Notes: generated by a model not told the origin, from the letters alone. Shown: positions 46,306-58,636, counted from the first letter of the stretch. The stretch is DNA of 64,000 nucleotides from Pogostemon cablin (GCA_023678885.1 CM042962.1:22396336-22460335), one strand, 5' to 3'. Made by a program: numbers and translations.

Positions 46306-48720
46306 AAAGCCCAAAACCTAATTATTTATTTTTATGGCCCAAAAGGCCAGCCCTATCTTAGCTCAACTAGATTTTTGTTAGAAAGCCCAAAACCTAATTA
46401 TTTATTTTTATGGCCCAAAAGGCCAGCCCTATCTTAGCTCAACTAGATTTTTGTTAGAAAGCCCAAAACCTAATTATTTATTTTTATGGCCCAAAAGGTC
46501 AGCCCAATTAAGCCCAATTAGAATTTTTTTAGAAAGCCCAAACTTATTTATTTATTTATTTTGTGGCCCAAAGTTTCAGCCCACTTAAATGGCCTGATAT
46601 ATAATTAGTAAGACTAAAGTTAAAAAAAAAAAAGAGAGAGAAGAACGGGAGAAGAAAAGCAAAAGAGGGGAAAGAAGAGAGGAAGAGGAGAAACCCTTGT
46701 TGACCAAATTCTCCCTTACAACCCTCATCCTAGGTGGTTTTTAAGTTGTTTTGAGGTAAGTGGTGTGTGAATTAAGCTTCCTTCTTCCATAATTTTGTAA
46801 TTTTGTGGGGTTTTTCTTTTTGGTATGTGGGAAATTTGTAGACTGTTCGAACTGATTTCGAGATAGCTATTGTCCTCGAAACTTTGCAAACTTAATTTTT
46901 GTACGTAGCTGAACTCGTTAGCTTTCCGTAGCCACTTGAAACACCTCAATCCGATTATTCTACAATTAGTTATGATTTTTCTCGTAAACTGCCGCTAGCA
47001 AGAAAATTTCAGAATTTTTATGTCGAATTCAAACTTATTTTCTATCGTTTCGTCTAGTTAATGTATTGAAACGGGTTATGTGGGATTGGGAACTGATGTT
47101 AAGGAGTTACATACTATTTTTTTTATTTAATATCGACTCGTTCGAAATCGATTAGGATTTGTTTTTAGCAATGAAAGGGATGTTACCACTAATAGTTAGT
47201 TATATTTAATTTGTCTTTAATTGCTCATCTCCTTTCTAGGTAAAGAACCATCGACGAAGAGCAAGGAACCGACTTCAGATTCCGGAGAGAGTTAATCACT
47301 TCCTTGTGAGTTGATAATTCGGGAACGCCTTCTCTTGTGGGAAGTGTGGACCCTCGATAAATGTGCATTTATTTTAGTTTTAGTTAATTGATAAGAAAAT
47401 TATTTGGTATTGTGTTATGTGGTAAAGAGCCTAGTTGGCTCGATTTCTCTGGTTAGAGTCCTGTTAGCCATTTTATGAGTATTATTGATTTTAACTTATG
47501 TTGAAGAGTCTTGCCGGCTCGGTATCTGATAACATTTATTGTGAATTATTTGAGAATTGATTTCTGGTTATTCTTGTGTGCTTTTAAGACTCTAACTTGA
47601 GTCGTTATTCATCTTATGATGCACATGCATATGTATGCCTGGTACCAAGGTTAAGTAGCCCGAATTGGTCACGGTTGGGGTGAGTTGGAGCGACATTGAT
47701 TAAGTAGCCCGAATTGTCGCGGTTCGGGTGAGTTAGAGTGACAACCAAGTTGCCCGGGATTGGCAAACCCGCGTGAGTTAGATCTAACGGGGCACCTGTC
47801 CATTTGCCAAATACTGATACTCTGGAGGGTGATCGTTAGATGGATTAGTCTATTATAGGCTCAGTCAACGTCACCGGTGTGGGACATGCATGTCATATAT
47901 GTTTATATGTTTGATCATTTCAAGTATTCAGTCGATATTGAATTGTGAACTTTAGCACTTGGCGTTGAGAAAGAATATTAATGTGCATTTTATCTAGAGT
48001 AACGGTGACGGGCTTGGACTGTCTCTCGACGGAGAGCTCAGTTCGAGGAGGATATTGACTACCCACGCGTCTTTTTTGTGATAACATGTTGTTTGAACAA
48101 ATTGTGTTATTCGTAAATGTGCACTAAGGTTTTTATTTTCATTAATATGTACACTGAGTGAGAAATAGTTATTGTGAGATGAAATGTGGGATTTTATGTT
48201 ATGAACCGCGAGTGGAATACATGCTTCGTATAAGGGTCGGGGTGACCGGCTTATCACCTCACTGAGCTAGTGGTTTTGTTCACCCCCATCATTCTTTCCT
48301 TTTCAGGCTGTTGATATCGTTTTGGTTGGAGGTTTGCCTATCGTTTGCTCGTCATCCAATCCGTGTTTTGGGTACTTCCTCTTTTATGTAAATTGACGGA
48401 TTCATTGGCGAGATTGTATAGTTTATATTTGGTGACCCCCTTGATGTTCTTTTTGTACCTTCGCGATGTTATATCGTTCATGTATATTTTCTTTAAACTA
48501 AGTTACACCGTTGTATTTTGTACCTTTGTAAATCCTTGTTGATACTTTATGAGATGATGTCCTCGGGTTGTACCCGTTGTTATCAGTTGTTCAGTTCTAC
48601 AGGTACTTGATAGCAAGCCTTACGTTTTCTATAAACTTTGTGGAGTGGAGTGCACCCATTCTGCAAAATTTATGGTTAACGTGGCGGTTGTCGCGTTCTG
48701 TCTGGGGTCGGGGCGTGACA
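46273..48720 (+). repeat. Chromovirus 3' LTR
   Basis: 2,448 bp, the same length as the 5' LTR, with six differences that I found and no indels. Starts TATAATATC, ends GGGGCGTGACA, followed by target copy AAAAT (48,721-48,725). Confidence 0.95.
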
Positions 48721-48725
48721 AAAAT

Positions 48726-48786
48726 ATTATACTTTTTAATTTACGTGCAAAAATTAAACATAAATGATAACTCGCGATAGAGAGAG
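48726..48786. mobile_element. Stowaway-like MITE D, right part
   Basis: Ends CGCGATAGAGAGAG followed by TA. Reverse complemented this is a mutated CTCCCTCCGTCCCG terminus. With the left part (38,462-38,651) it makes a MITE of about 251 bp with one target copy removed. Confidence 0.7.
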
Positions 48787-48834
48787 TATATAAAAAAAGT
48801 GCTTTTACCTTTTCTTATTAAGCTATGCTAATAT

Positions 48835-49232
48835 TAGGCTATTATTCGAATTGAGCGAAATTGAGTAGTGCTCGAGCTTGGCTCGTTAAGGAAATGAGCC
48901 TAAGAACGAGCTCGAGCTCGCTCGAATAATTTTTGAACCAAGCTCAATTGAGTTCGTTAAGTAAATCGAGTCGAGTTTATCGAGTCTGTCGAGTCTTATC
49001 GAGCTGATTTTTAGTAAATATATCTTATATTTATTATTTAATTTAATATTTATTATATTATTATATAAAATTATAATTACTATTAAAAATATCGAGCCTT
49101 ATCGAGATAAGGAAACTAGCATGAGGCGAGCTCGAACTCGAGTTCAAATAATTACGAGTCGAGCCGAACTTGAACTTTAACAAGTTGAGTCAAACCAAGT
49201 TCTCGAACAGCTCGTTTTATTTAATGGCTCTA
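48835..49232. mobile_element. hAT-like non-autonomous foldback element
   Basis: Flanked by an 8-bp target duplication with one mismatch (GCTAATAT at 48,827-48,834; GCAAATAT at 49,233-49,240), as in hAT elements. Ends TAGGCTATT and (reverse complement) TAGAGCCATT. The subterminal arms are rich in GAGCTCGAGCTCG and TCGAGTC motifs in inverted order. 398 bp, no coding capacity. Confidence 0.7.
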
Positions 49233-49240
49233 GCAAATAT

Positions 49241-49660
49241 GCTCTTGCAAATCTAATTATTATTTTGAGAACAAATGGAGTACATTTTATTAATAATTAT
49301 ATATTATATTAATTTTTATTAGATATATTTACTTAATTAATTTACAAACAAATAAATATATACTGATATATAATTTCTGTTTAAATTAATACTAATTTAT
49401 TAATAAAGTTTCATAAAACACATTATATGTAATATTTGTAAATAATTAAAATAAAATAAATTATTTGAACTTGTCCTGATATAATAATTCTAAAATAAGA
49501 ACCGATTATTAAAATCAATATTTTAACGCGTTAATTAACTTAACCATTTAATATTACAAATTTATTTTTTTTATTTAGAATTTTTAATTAAACTTACAGA
49601 CTATATTATTCAACCAAATTTAGGGAAAAAACAAATGACTACCATAAGACTATCTACTCT
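49241..49660. other. AT-rich spacer
   Basis: Highly A/T-rich; nothing recognised. Confidence 0.4.
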
Positions 49661-49666
49661 TCCAAT

Positions 49667-50206
49667 GACAAATTCTCTTGTGAACCCTAATTAGGTGAGA
49701 CGGGTTGTGAGACGTGTTAAAATATGTCTATTATTTAGATAAAATATATTTAATGGTTGTTAAATTATGTTTTATAAAGTATTTTAAATTATGCATTAAA
49801 TTATGATTTTAGTGTATTATAATTTAATTTATTATTGACATACTTTAACTGCAAATAAGCATATTTTATCTATACAATAAGCATACTTTAGTGATGGGTT
49901 GACCCGTCTCACAAATTATCCGTCTCACAAGAGAGTGTCTTCTAATGACAAATTCTCTTGTGAGATCCTAATTAGGTGAGACGGTTTATGAGACGTGTTA
50001 AAGTATGTCTATTATTTAGATAAAGTTTGTTTAATGATTGTTAAAGTATGTTTTATAAAGTATGTTAAATTATGCATTAAATTATGATTTTAGTGTATTA
50101 TAATTTAATTTATTATTGACATACTTTAACTGTAAATATGCATACTTTATCTATACAATAAACATACTTTAGTGATGGGTCGACCCGTCTCACAAGAGAG
50201 TGTCTC
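49667..50206. mobile_element. Tandemly duplicated MITE, 280-bp period
   Basis: Two copies begin GACAAATTCTCTTGTGA at 49,667 and 49,947 and end with CCCGTCTCACAAGAGAGTGT. Each has inverted ends (TCTCTTGTGAGACGG-like) and an inner inverted pair (AAAGTATG...CATACTTT). Copy 1 carries about 16 extra bases near its right end. No coding capacity; superfamily not assigned. Confidence 0.7.
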
Positions 50207-50289
50207 TTTTCTAATATCTTTTCTTTATATATTCACTTGTATGTGATTGGTAATTTGTTATTGGTGTACACTAAATGGAATTTTAATTA

Positions 50290-50293
<4 letters not shown>

Positions 50294-50340
<47 letters not shown>
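50294..50340. repeat. (AT)n microsatellite
   Basis: About 47 bases of AT dinucleotide repeat. Confidence 0.95.
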
Positions 50341-50344
<4 letters not shown>

Positions 50345-50824
50345 TACTTGTCGCATTTTAAATTTAAAGTCACATTGGAAGTGAGTTGGGTCAAGTTGGA
50401 GAGAATCGGTGATCCTCTCTTGATCTGGTGAATTCGATTTATCGGACGAAATCTAATTTGCGAGCATTTTGTGATGAAAAAAGAGCGGGTTATCTAAGCG
50501 GAGAAAAAATTCCGCCAAAATTTGAGAAATTCGAAGAAGGAAATCATGAATTTGAGCGGGGGAACATTGGGAATTCTTTTGCGAACCCATTAGCGGAAGC
50601 CTAGACAAATTCGAAGAAGGGAACCCAGGAATTTGCAGAGGTTGATTTAGGGAGGAAGCCTTAAGTATTGTTTACATCCCCATAGATCTAAAGCTTTTGC
50701 CAATTAGGTTTGAAGCTTTCAAATTTTATTAGGTATGATGCTTTCAAATTTTATTGTTTGTGTTTTCAACTCTTGTTGGGCTTGCGGCAACTTCAGTGTG
50801 CATCAATTATTGGGGCAATTGATG

Positions 50825-51140
50825 TTTTGGAATATGATGTTTACTCTAGTCTTCATTTGCTTATATATTTCTTATTGTTCTTTTCCTATTTGTGCGTCCC
50901 TGTTATGGATGGATAGTTTGAGACCGATCCCAACTAATTTTGGAATACGATGTTTACTATATTTAATTAATCTTCATTCACCTGTCCATTTATTACTGTT
51001 CTTCTCCTTTTTGTGCATCCCTGTTATGGATGGATAATTTGAGATCGATCCCACCTAGTTTTGGAATATGATGTTTACTCTACTATTTCTTACTGTTCTT
51101 GTTCTTCTCCTATTTGTGCATCCCTGTTATGGATGGATAG
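50825..51140. repeat. Three tandem intron repeats (about 113-121 bp)
   Basis: Copies start TTTTGGAATATGATGTTTAC at 50,825, 50,938 and 51,059. Each contains TCCCTGTTATGGATGGATA. Confidence 0.8.
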
Positions 51141-51914
51141 TTTCCTTCCTTTGTGTGATTTTATGTTCCATTCATTCCTTGTTTAGTAATGGATTATTGC
51201 TATGTAAGTGTGTTTTATTCAGCCAATCATTGAAGTGGGGATGTGAATTGTCTTTGGTTGGATTAATGGAGCACTTGTAATCTATCTACTGGTTTTAGTC
51301 AATTGAATTATTTAAATTTGTATATGGTGACCTTAATTTGAATGCCATTATATAATTTGAGGATATGCATCTCAATTCAATGTAGCATTTCACTAATGAA
51401 ACCATGTATCGTATGTAAATTTCAGACTGTGAAGGATGACTAGTTACATCTCTAGGTTAACAGTTGTATTGTAGTTTTAGTTCATTAATATTTAGTTAGG
51501 ACATTAGATTTTAGAATTTTTTTTCACTCTTAGTCAGTTTATAAACATAATTTTCACAATACGTGGAATGCTGACCTGTATGCTTTATATGATGCAGGAA
51601 ATAATTCTACAAACTTGTTGCTGCTAACTTTAACAATAGCGTAGATCGAGATGCAAGAATATGAGGGTCAGAAGTTGAAAAGGATCAAAGAAAAAAAAGA
51701 AAGATGAAGGAGTTAGGGATTAAACCCATTGCCTATGCAGTGGCACAGAACATTCCCAAAAGATAAAAGATCAAAAAAATGAAAAAAGATCCATCAAAGG
51801 ATGTGGAGTACCTTCTTGAATAAGAAGGTCCAATACAGAACTCAAATGATGATGAGGATAACAATGAGATTGTGAGAATCACTAGAAGTTTGAGGTCATG
51901 TCGTTCAAAGAAGA

Positions 51915-52510
51915 TTATGTTCATGTACCTTATGAATTACTAAATTAGTATACTACTTAGATATCTAATTAATAATCATTATTCATGTTTCAGGTAATGG
52001 CAGACCAAGTAGGTGGTTCTGTTGACAAACCTCAGTCCTCCTCCATCTCAATGTCAACTATGATAAAAATGCACTCTCAAGAATGTGAAAAGCAACAGCA
52101 GCAAGGAAAAGGAAAAGGACATAAAAAAAAATCAGACTCCATCCTTAGTTGGTCTGATAGAGAATTCAACACAAAATGAAGAAGTGTTTTCACGTGCAGC
52201 TAAGAAGGTTATGCATGTGCATAAACTTTATGAATTACTAAATTAGTATAATAATTAGATTTTCATTAATAATCTTTACTCATGTTTCAGGTAATGGCAG
52301 ACCAAGTAGGTGATTCTGTTGACAAACCTTAGTCCTCCTCTATATCAATGTCAACTATGATACACATATGCAATCTCAAGACTGTGAAAAGCAACAGCAG
52401 CAGAGGAAAGGAAAAGGGCACCAAAAAAATCAGTCTCCAGCCTCAGTTGGTCAGAGAGGATTCAATACGAAATGGAGAAGTGGTTTCCCACGAACAATCT
52501 CTAAAAAGGA
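51915..52510 (+). repeat. 298-bp tandem duplication of an exon and intron end
   Basis: ATGAATTACTAAATTAGTAT and the following CATGTTTCAG|GTAATGGCAGACC occur twice with a 298-base offset (51,932 and 52,230). Copy 1 reads open from its ATG to a TGA at its end; copy 2 has a TAG after DKP and a two-base change that shifts frame. Confidence 0.85.
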
Positions 52511-53662
52511 CAAGTACAATGGTGAGTCGACGAGAAAATGGATTGAAAAGAACAACCTAACAAGAAAGAGGGGGAATATGGTTGCACCTGGATCACTCAC
52601 TGCCTATGTTAGGATGAAAGAGAATACTAAAATAAAAGAACACTTATCAAAGGCTGATGAACAGCTGATGGAACATTCAAAAAAGAAACAGGGGAGATAC
52701 TTTGTAGAACAATTTTTTGCTGTAAATGGTGGTGATATGCCTAGTCTAATTGATGAAGATGAGGATTGTGAAAGCATAGATGGATATGTTTTGGAAAAAG
52801 AAATGGCATCAGATCTGAAAGGGCAAGGAAACGATCACTCTATAAACATAAATCCCATCGAGGAGCATCCTAGTGATGAGTTTGGTAATAATTGAAAATA
52901 GGTTATTGTAATTAGAAATTTTCTTTTATTGTTTGCTACTTAAATTTCTTGTAAAATATGTTAAATTGGTGGAATTAAGGCACACAACATATTTTTTTAA
53001 CTTTCTTTTGTTAATCATTGTAGTGATGCAGAAGAAAAAAAAGAAAAGAGGGCCAAGTTTGTGCAAACAGATACATGGAAGGTCAATTGAGAATCGCAGA
53101 CATATCATTTTGAATAGACTAGGTCAACCAATTGGTCTGGATAAAGAAAATTTGAATGAATTAAGCCGTTTCTTAGGATCACTGGCTCGTGAATCCGGTC
53201 TTGCACCTCTAAATAAGATCAACTGGCACCAAGTTCCTAACAAGGATGAGATTTGGAGTTATGTGAAGGTATTAGCATTTTAAATTAACACAGTTGTATA
53301 TATTCATTTGTTGTTATTTTGTACTAATTTCCTATGTAATTAAGTATTTCTTGAGTATGCTGCCTGATGAAAATCCTTTAAACATGCTGAACTTTTTAAC
53401 TAATCATTTTAGATAGAGAATACGTGAAGTCTGTAACATCATGATAAATATCTTGCAGACCAAGTTTATAGTTGCAGAAGAAGGAAAAAGCCATGTTCTA
53501 AAAACTGTTGCAGATCTCTGGCGGAATTATAAGTGTAGGATAAAAAAGCTTCACTACAACGCTTATACAAACCAGGCCGATAGATGGGATAATCGCCCAG
53601 ATTCGATTCCAGATGATTATTTTGAGGATTTAATCAAGTATTGGAACTTAAAAGTGATTCAG

Positions 53663-56199
53663 GTATACCTACAAATGCAATTATTTAGGGAAAATATTTC
53701 AGGAATTGTTGAATTCATGTCCTTCAGGTATACGTGTTATCCTTTGATTTTTATTTAAATTCAGAATAATTCTCCTGCTTCGGTATATATCACTTAGCAA
53801 GATTGATGGCTTGTTTTTGCATGTTAATAATCTTCATACCTAGGATGACAGTTTGTTAATCTTAGAATGATAATCTATATTCTGAACATCAATTAATTAA
53901 AATAATTCAGTACCATCACATATAGGTTTCTCTTAATTTTTTTATGTGAGATTTTCATCTTGTGTCTTTTATATGAGTATTTTAATCGTTGATTACTAAT
54001 ATTGATGCCTAGTATTCATTAAAAAAATTATTAATGAACTAGAAGATTTTGCTCTCAGTAAATAGTTGTGTAGAGAAGTCAACTACTAAGAATTTCCATG
54101 TTTTATCCGTTGTGCAGAGTATATCAGTCAACATACATAAATTATGAACGTTATTTTGTGTTTCGTGACTATCCGTTCAACAAGGTAGCTTGAAAAATAA
54201 ATGAAGAACCAAATATGTCTTAGTCAATCATATCTTTGTTATTTAACAAGGTAGTTCTACTTATTTTGTCAATAGTGATACTACTTTTGTTGTAACTATC
54301 TTCATATGAGTAAATATTACTTCCACCTTCTTGAATTGTACACAGGTTGGAATCATAGTCTTTACAACATGGGACGATTTTTTTCAGCTTGGGGCTGAAA
54401 ATTTATTTCTTAGCATAACCTTGTGGCTAAGCAATGAACATACTTATTTTTAAGCAGTGAACATATAGCATAACCATGTGAAGTTAGCGCGGGAGTACAT
54501 AGTGGAGGGACACTATGACATGTCCGATTGGCCATTGCTCACATCAACAAGTAATTATTTTTCATCTTAATCTCTTGTCAATTTATTTTTGCCACACTTA
54601 TGCCGTGTATTTCTTCATAATTTAGGGTTATCAGATTCTTTAATTTTCATTATCTCTTCACTTAGAACTTTTATATTGTCTTTTTATTTCAATATTGGAT
54701 AATGAATGTGTGAGAACTTAGAAAGAGGAAATTGGGTGGTTAATTTTAGATGTTATGTTCTGTATGGATAATGAAGGATTATTTTAATAGTTTTTACTAC
54801 AGTTTGTTGTTATACTGAAATTTTGTGTACCTGTCTTTAGGTATCTAAGTACTGTTGATGATTATTGTAAAGTAGTTGGATTCAGAGAAAAGGTCTTTCA
54901 AGGAGGTGCATCCTGCCAGAAGGCCTACTTCTCCTATTTGTTAGGATAACCTTGGGGCTAAGTAGTCTACACACTTCTTTTCTTATTTGATTGGTTATTC
55001 AGAGAAATGGTCGTTCAAGGAGGTGCCTCCGGATATTTTCTGATTTTTGCTAGCCTCTAAGATGTTAAATATCTGTTGCAGGCTGCAGTATTTTCATGCC
55101 GGCAGCACTTTTTTCATGTATTTTTATGCTGGTTCTAGAAGTTGGGTTTTTACATCAAGTATCTTGCATCCTGTTGATTTTTTCTATTGTTTGATTATAT
55201 AGCAGGGTAGCTGCTGTGTTTTAATATCTGCTGTTATTTCTTGTTGCTGGGATTTTGTTGTGCATGATCTAAGGTTGGTTTCTGTTGCTATTATTTTGTC
55301 CTCTAGGAAGCATGTAGCTAGCATCCTGCTGTTTGATTATGTAGTAAGGTAAGCTGCCGTTTTTTCATTTTTGCTGTTATTTCTTGCTAGTAGAATTTCA
55401 CTGTGCATGATCTGAGGCTGTTGGTTTCTGTTGCTGTTATTTTGGTCATTAGGAATTGTTTCTCTTGTTTTCTGGCACATGTTGCAATCTGTTGAGATTT
55501 CTGCTATTCATCCTACTTCCTGCTGAATTGAAGTATGGTTGTTGTTTGCTGTTTAAAGGTATTAATGAACCTATTCTATTTATGTTCCATGGCTTTTAAT
55601 ACTTGACTACATGCTTATGGAAAAAGTTTTTATAAATAAGTAGCATCATGTTCAATTATGTACACACATTTTTTCATAGAGTGTTGTATAAATCAATTCC
55701 AAGATAAATGATTGCTATAAGGTTTAGAAGCTACTACTTGAAATTTTCTTTAAAATAGATATTGGAGTGAATAGTTGTTGTTACCTCTTAAGTGCAATGT
55801 TGTTGGATATACTACAAGTTAGCTCTTAACTTACTTTGTTGATGTGCATGTTGCTGCATTTTTGTAGAGTTAACCATGCTGTTGCATTTTTGCAGAGTTC
55901 AACGCTTCTTGGTTTCTGCTGTTGAATCTATGATTGCAATGTGTTTGTGCTTTGGTTTTTTCATTCAAGATTTGAAGCTCCAGTTAGCTAGTTTTATGTT
56001 TCTATTTTATTATAATTATGTAACCTGCTAGATATACGTTTTAACTATATTGATTTGTTGTTTTTTTAAGACAGAAGGTAGCCTTAGCTTCATTAAGGAG
56101 TTAGTTTTTTAACAATGCACTGTTGTACCTTCAATTATTGTAAACTTATTTTCTAAAATAATAATAATAATTTAAAATATAATAATTTTATTATATTAT
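53663..56199. other. T-rich spacer, no supported gene
   Basis: No convincing exons. A short coding-like stretch near 54,480-54,548 (KLAREYIVEGHYDMSDWPLL) is preceded by no clear acceptor. A short duplicated motif (TCAGAGAAA.GGTC.TTCAAG) lies near 54,885 and 54,999. The region 55,080-55,560 repeats TTGCTGTTATTTCTTG-like phrases, possibly part of an old transposon. Nothing else is supported. Confidence 0.35.
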
Positions 56200-56540
56200 T
56201 ATTATTAAATATTGCATAAATAACTAAATGTTAACTAATGTGATACATAATTGCTTTACAAAAGTGTTACATATATTCTTTAAAGTGATACAATAAATAT
56301 GTAATTAATCTTACATTATATTCAAAAGTGTTATTAAAATAATGTAATAAATGTTACTATATATGTAAAAGTGTTATAAAAATAATGTACTTAATGTTAT
56401 CTTATATTTAAAAGTGTTACCAAAATTATGTAAATAATGTTACATTAAATTCAAAAGTGTTAACAAAATCATGTTACATTAAAAACATTAAATGTTACAT
56501 AAACATATATTTTTAAAAATGTTACAATAAAGTGTTAAAA
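56200..56540. repeat. Degenerate AAAAGTGTTA tandem array
   Basis: A unit of about 50 bases (AAAAGTGTTA..AAAATAATGTA..TAATGTTAC.TTATATTC) recurs around six times with divergence. Confidence 0.65.
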
Positions 56541-56629
56541 TTGATATGAGGTGTTATCAAAAGATAAAAAAATATAACATTAGACATTAGGTTACAGGGG
56601 CAACAGCGACACCGAAAAAAATATTATTT

Positions 56630-57305
56630 ATGATTTGTAATAACATTTTTTCATTGTTAAGTAATACTTTTTGGGTGTTACAAAATGACACTTATGTTGT
56701 AGTGTTCCCATTCTCACTAATGGGGAAAGTCAAAGAGTGGTACAATAGCCTTCCTGCAAAATGTTGTAATATATGGGAGCAGTTGTCAGATAAGTTCTTG
56801 AACAAATACTTTCCTCCTTCCAAGAGCTTTAAGGTGAAACAAAAGATTACACAATTCAAACAAGGAGCCTTGGAAAGTTTCTGTGAAGCGTGGGAAAGTT
56901 TCAAGGACCTAATGTGTTGTGGTCCACAACATGGATTTACAAAAGACATACTTAGCCTTCTTCTATCAAGGCCTAAGGAGTGAATCAAGAGTGTTGGTGG
57001 ACGTAACAGATGGTGGATCGGTCTTTAAAAAGTCAGTTGATGAAGCAGAAGAGATTTTTGAGGAGATGGCAGCTAACACATATGATTGGCCTATGGAGAG
57101 ATCAGATGGAGTCGCTTTTGTTAAAGTGGCTAAAGTAGAAGTTCAGGTCAACAGCAGTGAGATGTCAGAACTCAAGAAGATGGATCGCATGACACTAGGA
57201 AACAAAGGAGAAGAAGCTGGTAATGAAGGAGATGAAGATCAAATGGAGGATGCAAATTATGCTATGGGTCAGAGCTTGCAAGGAGATTACAGAAATAGAT
57301 AGAAT
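56630..57305 (+). pseudogene. Athila-type gag fragment
   Basis: Plus-strand residues GKVKEWYNSLPAKCCNIWEQ, FLNKYFPPSKSFKVKQKI and FCEAWESFKDLM are the retrotransposon gag capsid core. A frame change near 56,930 leads to FFYQGLRSESRVLVDVTDGG and EAEEIFEEMAANTYDWP, the next part of Athila gag. It ends at a stop (57,300) five bases before a copia LTR. A diverged second copy of the later part is at 62,286-62,904. No pol follows. Confidence 0.75.
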
Positions 57306-58636
57306 TATTGGCGTTTGGATCTTATGGTTAATGTGAACAGTTAGGTTCCATGTGTTTCTAAATTAACGGAAGAAAGAAATCATAGAAACGTATTACCTTT
57401 CACCAAGGTATGATGAAGAAAAATGATTCTCACCGGCAGCTTGCGCAGCCTCACGGTTTTGGCCATAATTTCCTCATCTGATCTCCAAATCAAGTGATCT
57501 TCAGAATATCACACATCCAGTTTTGATGTTCACATGATTTTATAAAAATTGGGGAAGTTGACGGACAGAAACAGCAAACGACCTTCAGGTCTTCTGTTGT
57601 ATTCCTAAGCCACGTCTCGACGTTGTGTGGGCAACGATCTACGAGACGATCTTAGTCTACAACCCTAATATGTCTTTCACGTGTTTAGGCGTGTGATCCT
57701 GATTTCCGGATTGATGAGATTGGCTATTATATAGGCTACAACAGGTACCAGGAGGAGAAATTAGGGTTTGGGCCTCTCATTGGGCTTAAGCATCTAAATT
57801 TAGCTCAAAACTTATACTAAAGTCTAATAATAATAAATCATTCCACTAAAGAAATATTATTGCACAGTCACCCTAATCCCAAATTACGTTATGGGCTCCT
57901 TATAATGAGCCCGTTAGTCTCCCCGTGTTTAAGATTCAATGCCCATTAATTAATTAAGTTACTGACAACTCCATTAATTAATATATTTACCGAGAGTAGT
58001 ACCACTCAACCTTATTATCATGCCGGAATAAATCTACTTGCAGGGTTTACATGATAATCATTATGAGCTCCTCAAGGGGACATCATCAACCAATTCCGTT
58101 AGGACACAGATTTCTTCTACAATCAACAACACACCATAGAGACAGCACCATCTCCCAACTCACCGAACATATTGATTTAACTATTTAATCTCACCCATTG
58201 ATGAATCAAAGAAATAAATAATGGCTTACGTGTCGAGGTTATTGTATAGGGATTAAGTGTACGAACATCCATAATAACAGAGTTCATGTTCTATTATATA
58301 GTTAGTATAAACCAAACGATCTGAACGCGGTCCTGTTCAATACACAAAGTGCACTAGTGCAATTTTATAGTCAAGACAGACTAATGCCAAATCACACTAC
58401 AACCATACCGATAGATAGTCCCCGTTTATCTCGGTTGTGAACATCAGTTTATACTTTATAAGGAGCTGATAATATGATCTTGCGTGTGACGCCGCACTCC
58501 ACATTATCTACATTATAAAGTAAATGGATTTTTGCAACAACATTATTGAAAACATTTGATCACATGATTCTCATTTCAAATAAAATAAATTGTTAAAACA
58601 TTGTTCATACAAAAAGCTAGACTATACAATCCAACA
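57306..58636 (-). mobile_element. Copia 3' LTR (family A)
   Basis: On the minus strand it starts TGTTGGATTGTATAGTCTAG right after the purine tract AAGTGGGAGAT (58,637-58,647) and ends near GCCAATA, 1,331 bp. TATA-like TATATAATAG lies near 57,735. Its landmarks match the other family A LTRs. The five bases outside its end are AGAAT; the partner copy is not in the window. Confidence 0.8.

Larger units (their letters stand above)
38652..48720 (+). mobile_element. Complete Ty3/gypsy chromovirus LTR retrotransposon
   Basis: Two 2,448-bp LTRs flank a 5.2-kb interior with primer binding site, gag with CCHC knuckle, protease, RT, RNase H, integrase with chromodomain-like end, and a polypurine tract. 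A 5-bp target duplication AAAAT lies at 38,647-38,651 and 48,721-48,725. The order RT-RNase H-integrase is gypsy, and the integrase tail points to a plant chromovirus, probably Tekay/Del-like. I found six substitutions between the LTRs (39,334; 39,503; 40,035; 40,056; 40,559; 40,658), about 0.25%, so insertion was very recent. This copy has a gag frameshift and two nonsense codons. Confidence 0.95.
50460..53662 (+). pseudogene. Plant transposase (Ptta/En/Spm)-domain gene, decayed
   Basis: Exons joined by good splice sites: 52,368-52,884 (donor TTTG|GTAATA), 53,024-53,268 (acceptor TTGTAG|, donor GTGAAG|GTATTA) and 53,459-53,662 (acceptor CTTGCAG|, donor ATTCAG|GTATAC). All junctions keep frame. 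The last two encode KRGPSLCKQIHGRSIENR, ILNRLGQPIGLD, FLGSLARESGLAPL, then VLKTVADLWRNYKCRIKKLH and PDDYFEDLIKYW, the Ptta/En/Spm domain that CACTA elements and many derived plant genes carry. The N-terminal part is Lys/Gln-rich. An upstream exon (51,650-51,917) has stops, and the exon beginning MADQVGGSVDKP is tandemly duplicated with a stop in each copy. No exon after 53,662 was found. Probably a pseudogene. Confidence 0.65.

Noticed and set aside
50237..50431. 64-codon frame with a long Tyr-Ile repeat
   Set aside because: Translation of an AT dinucleotide run.
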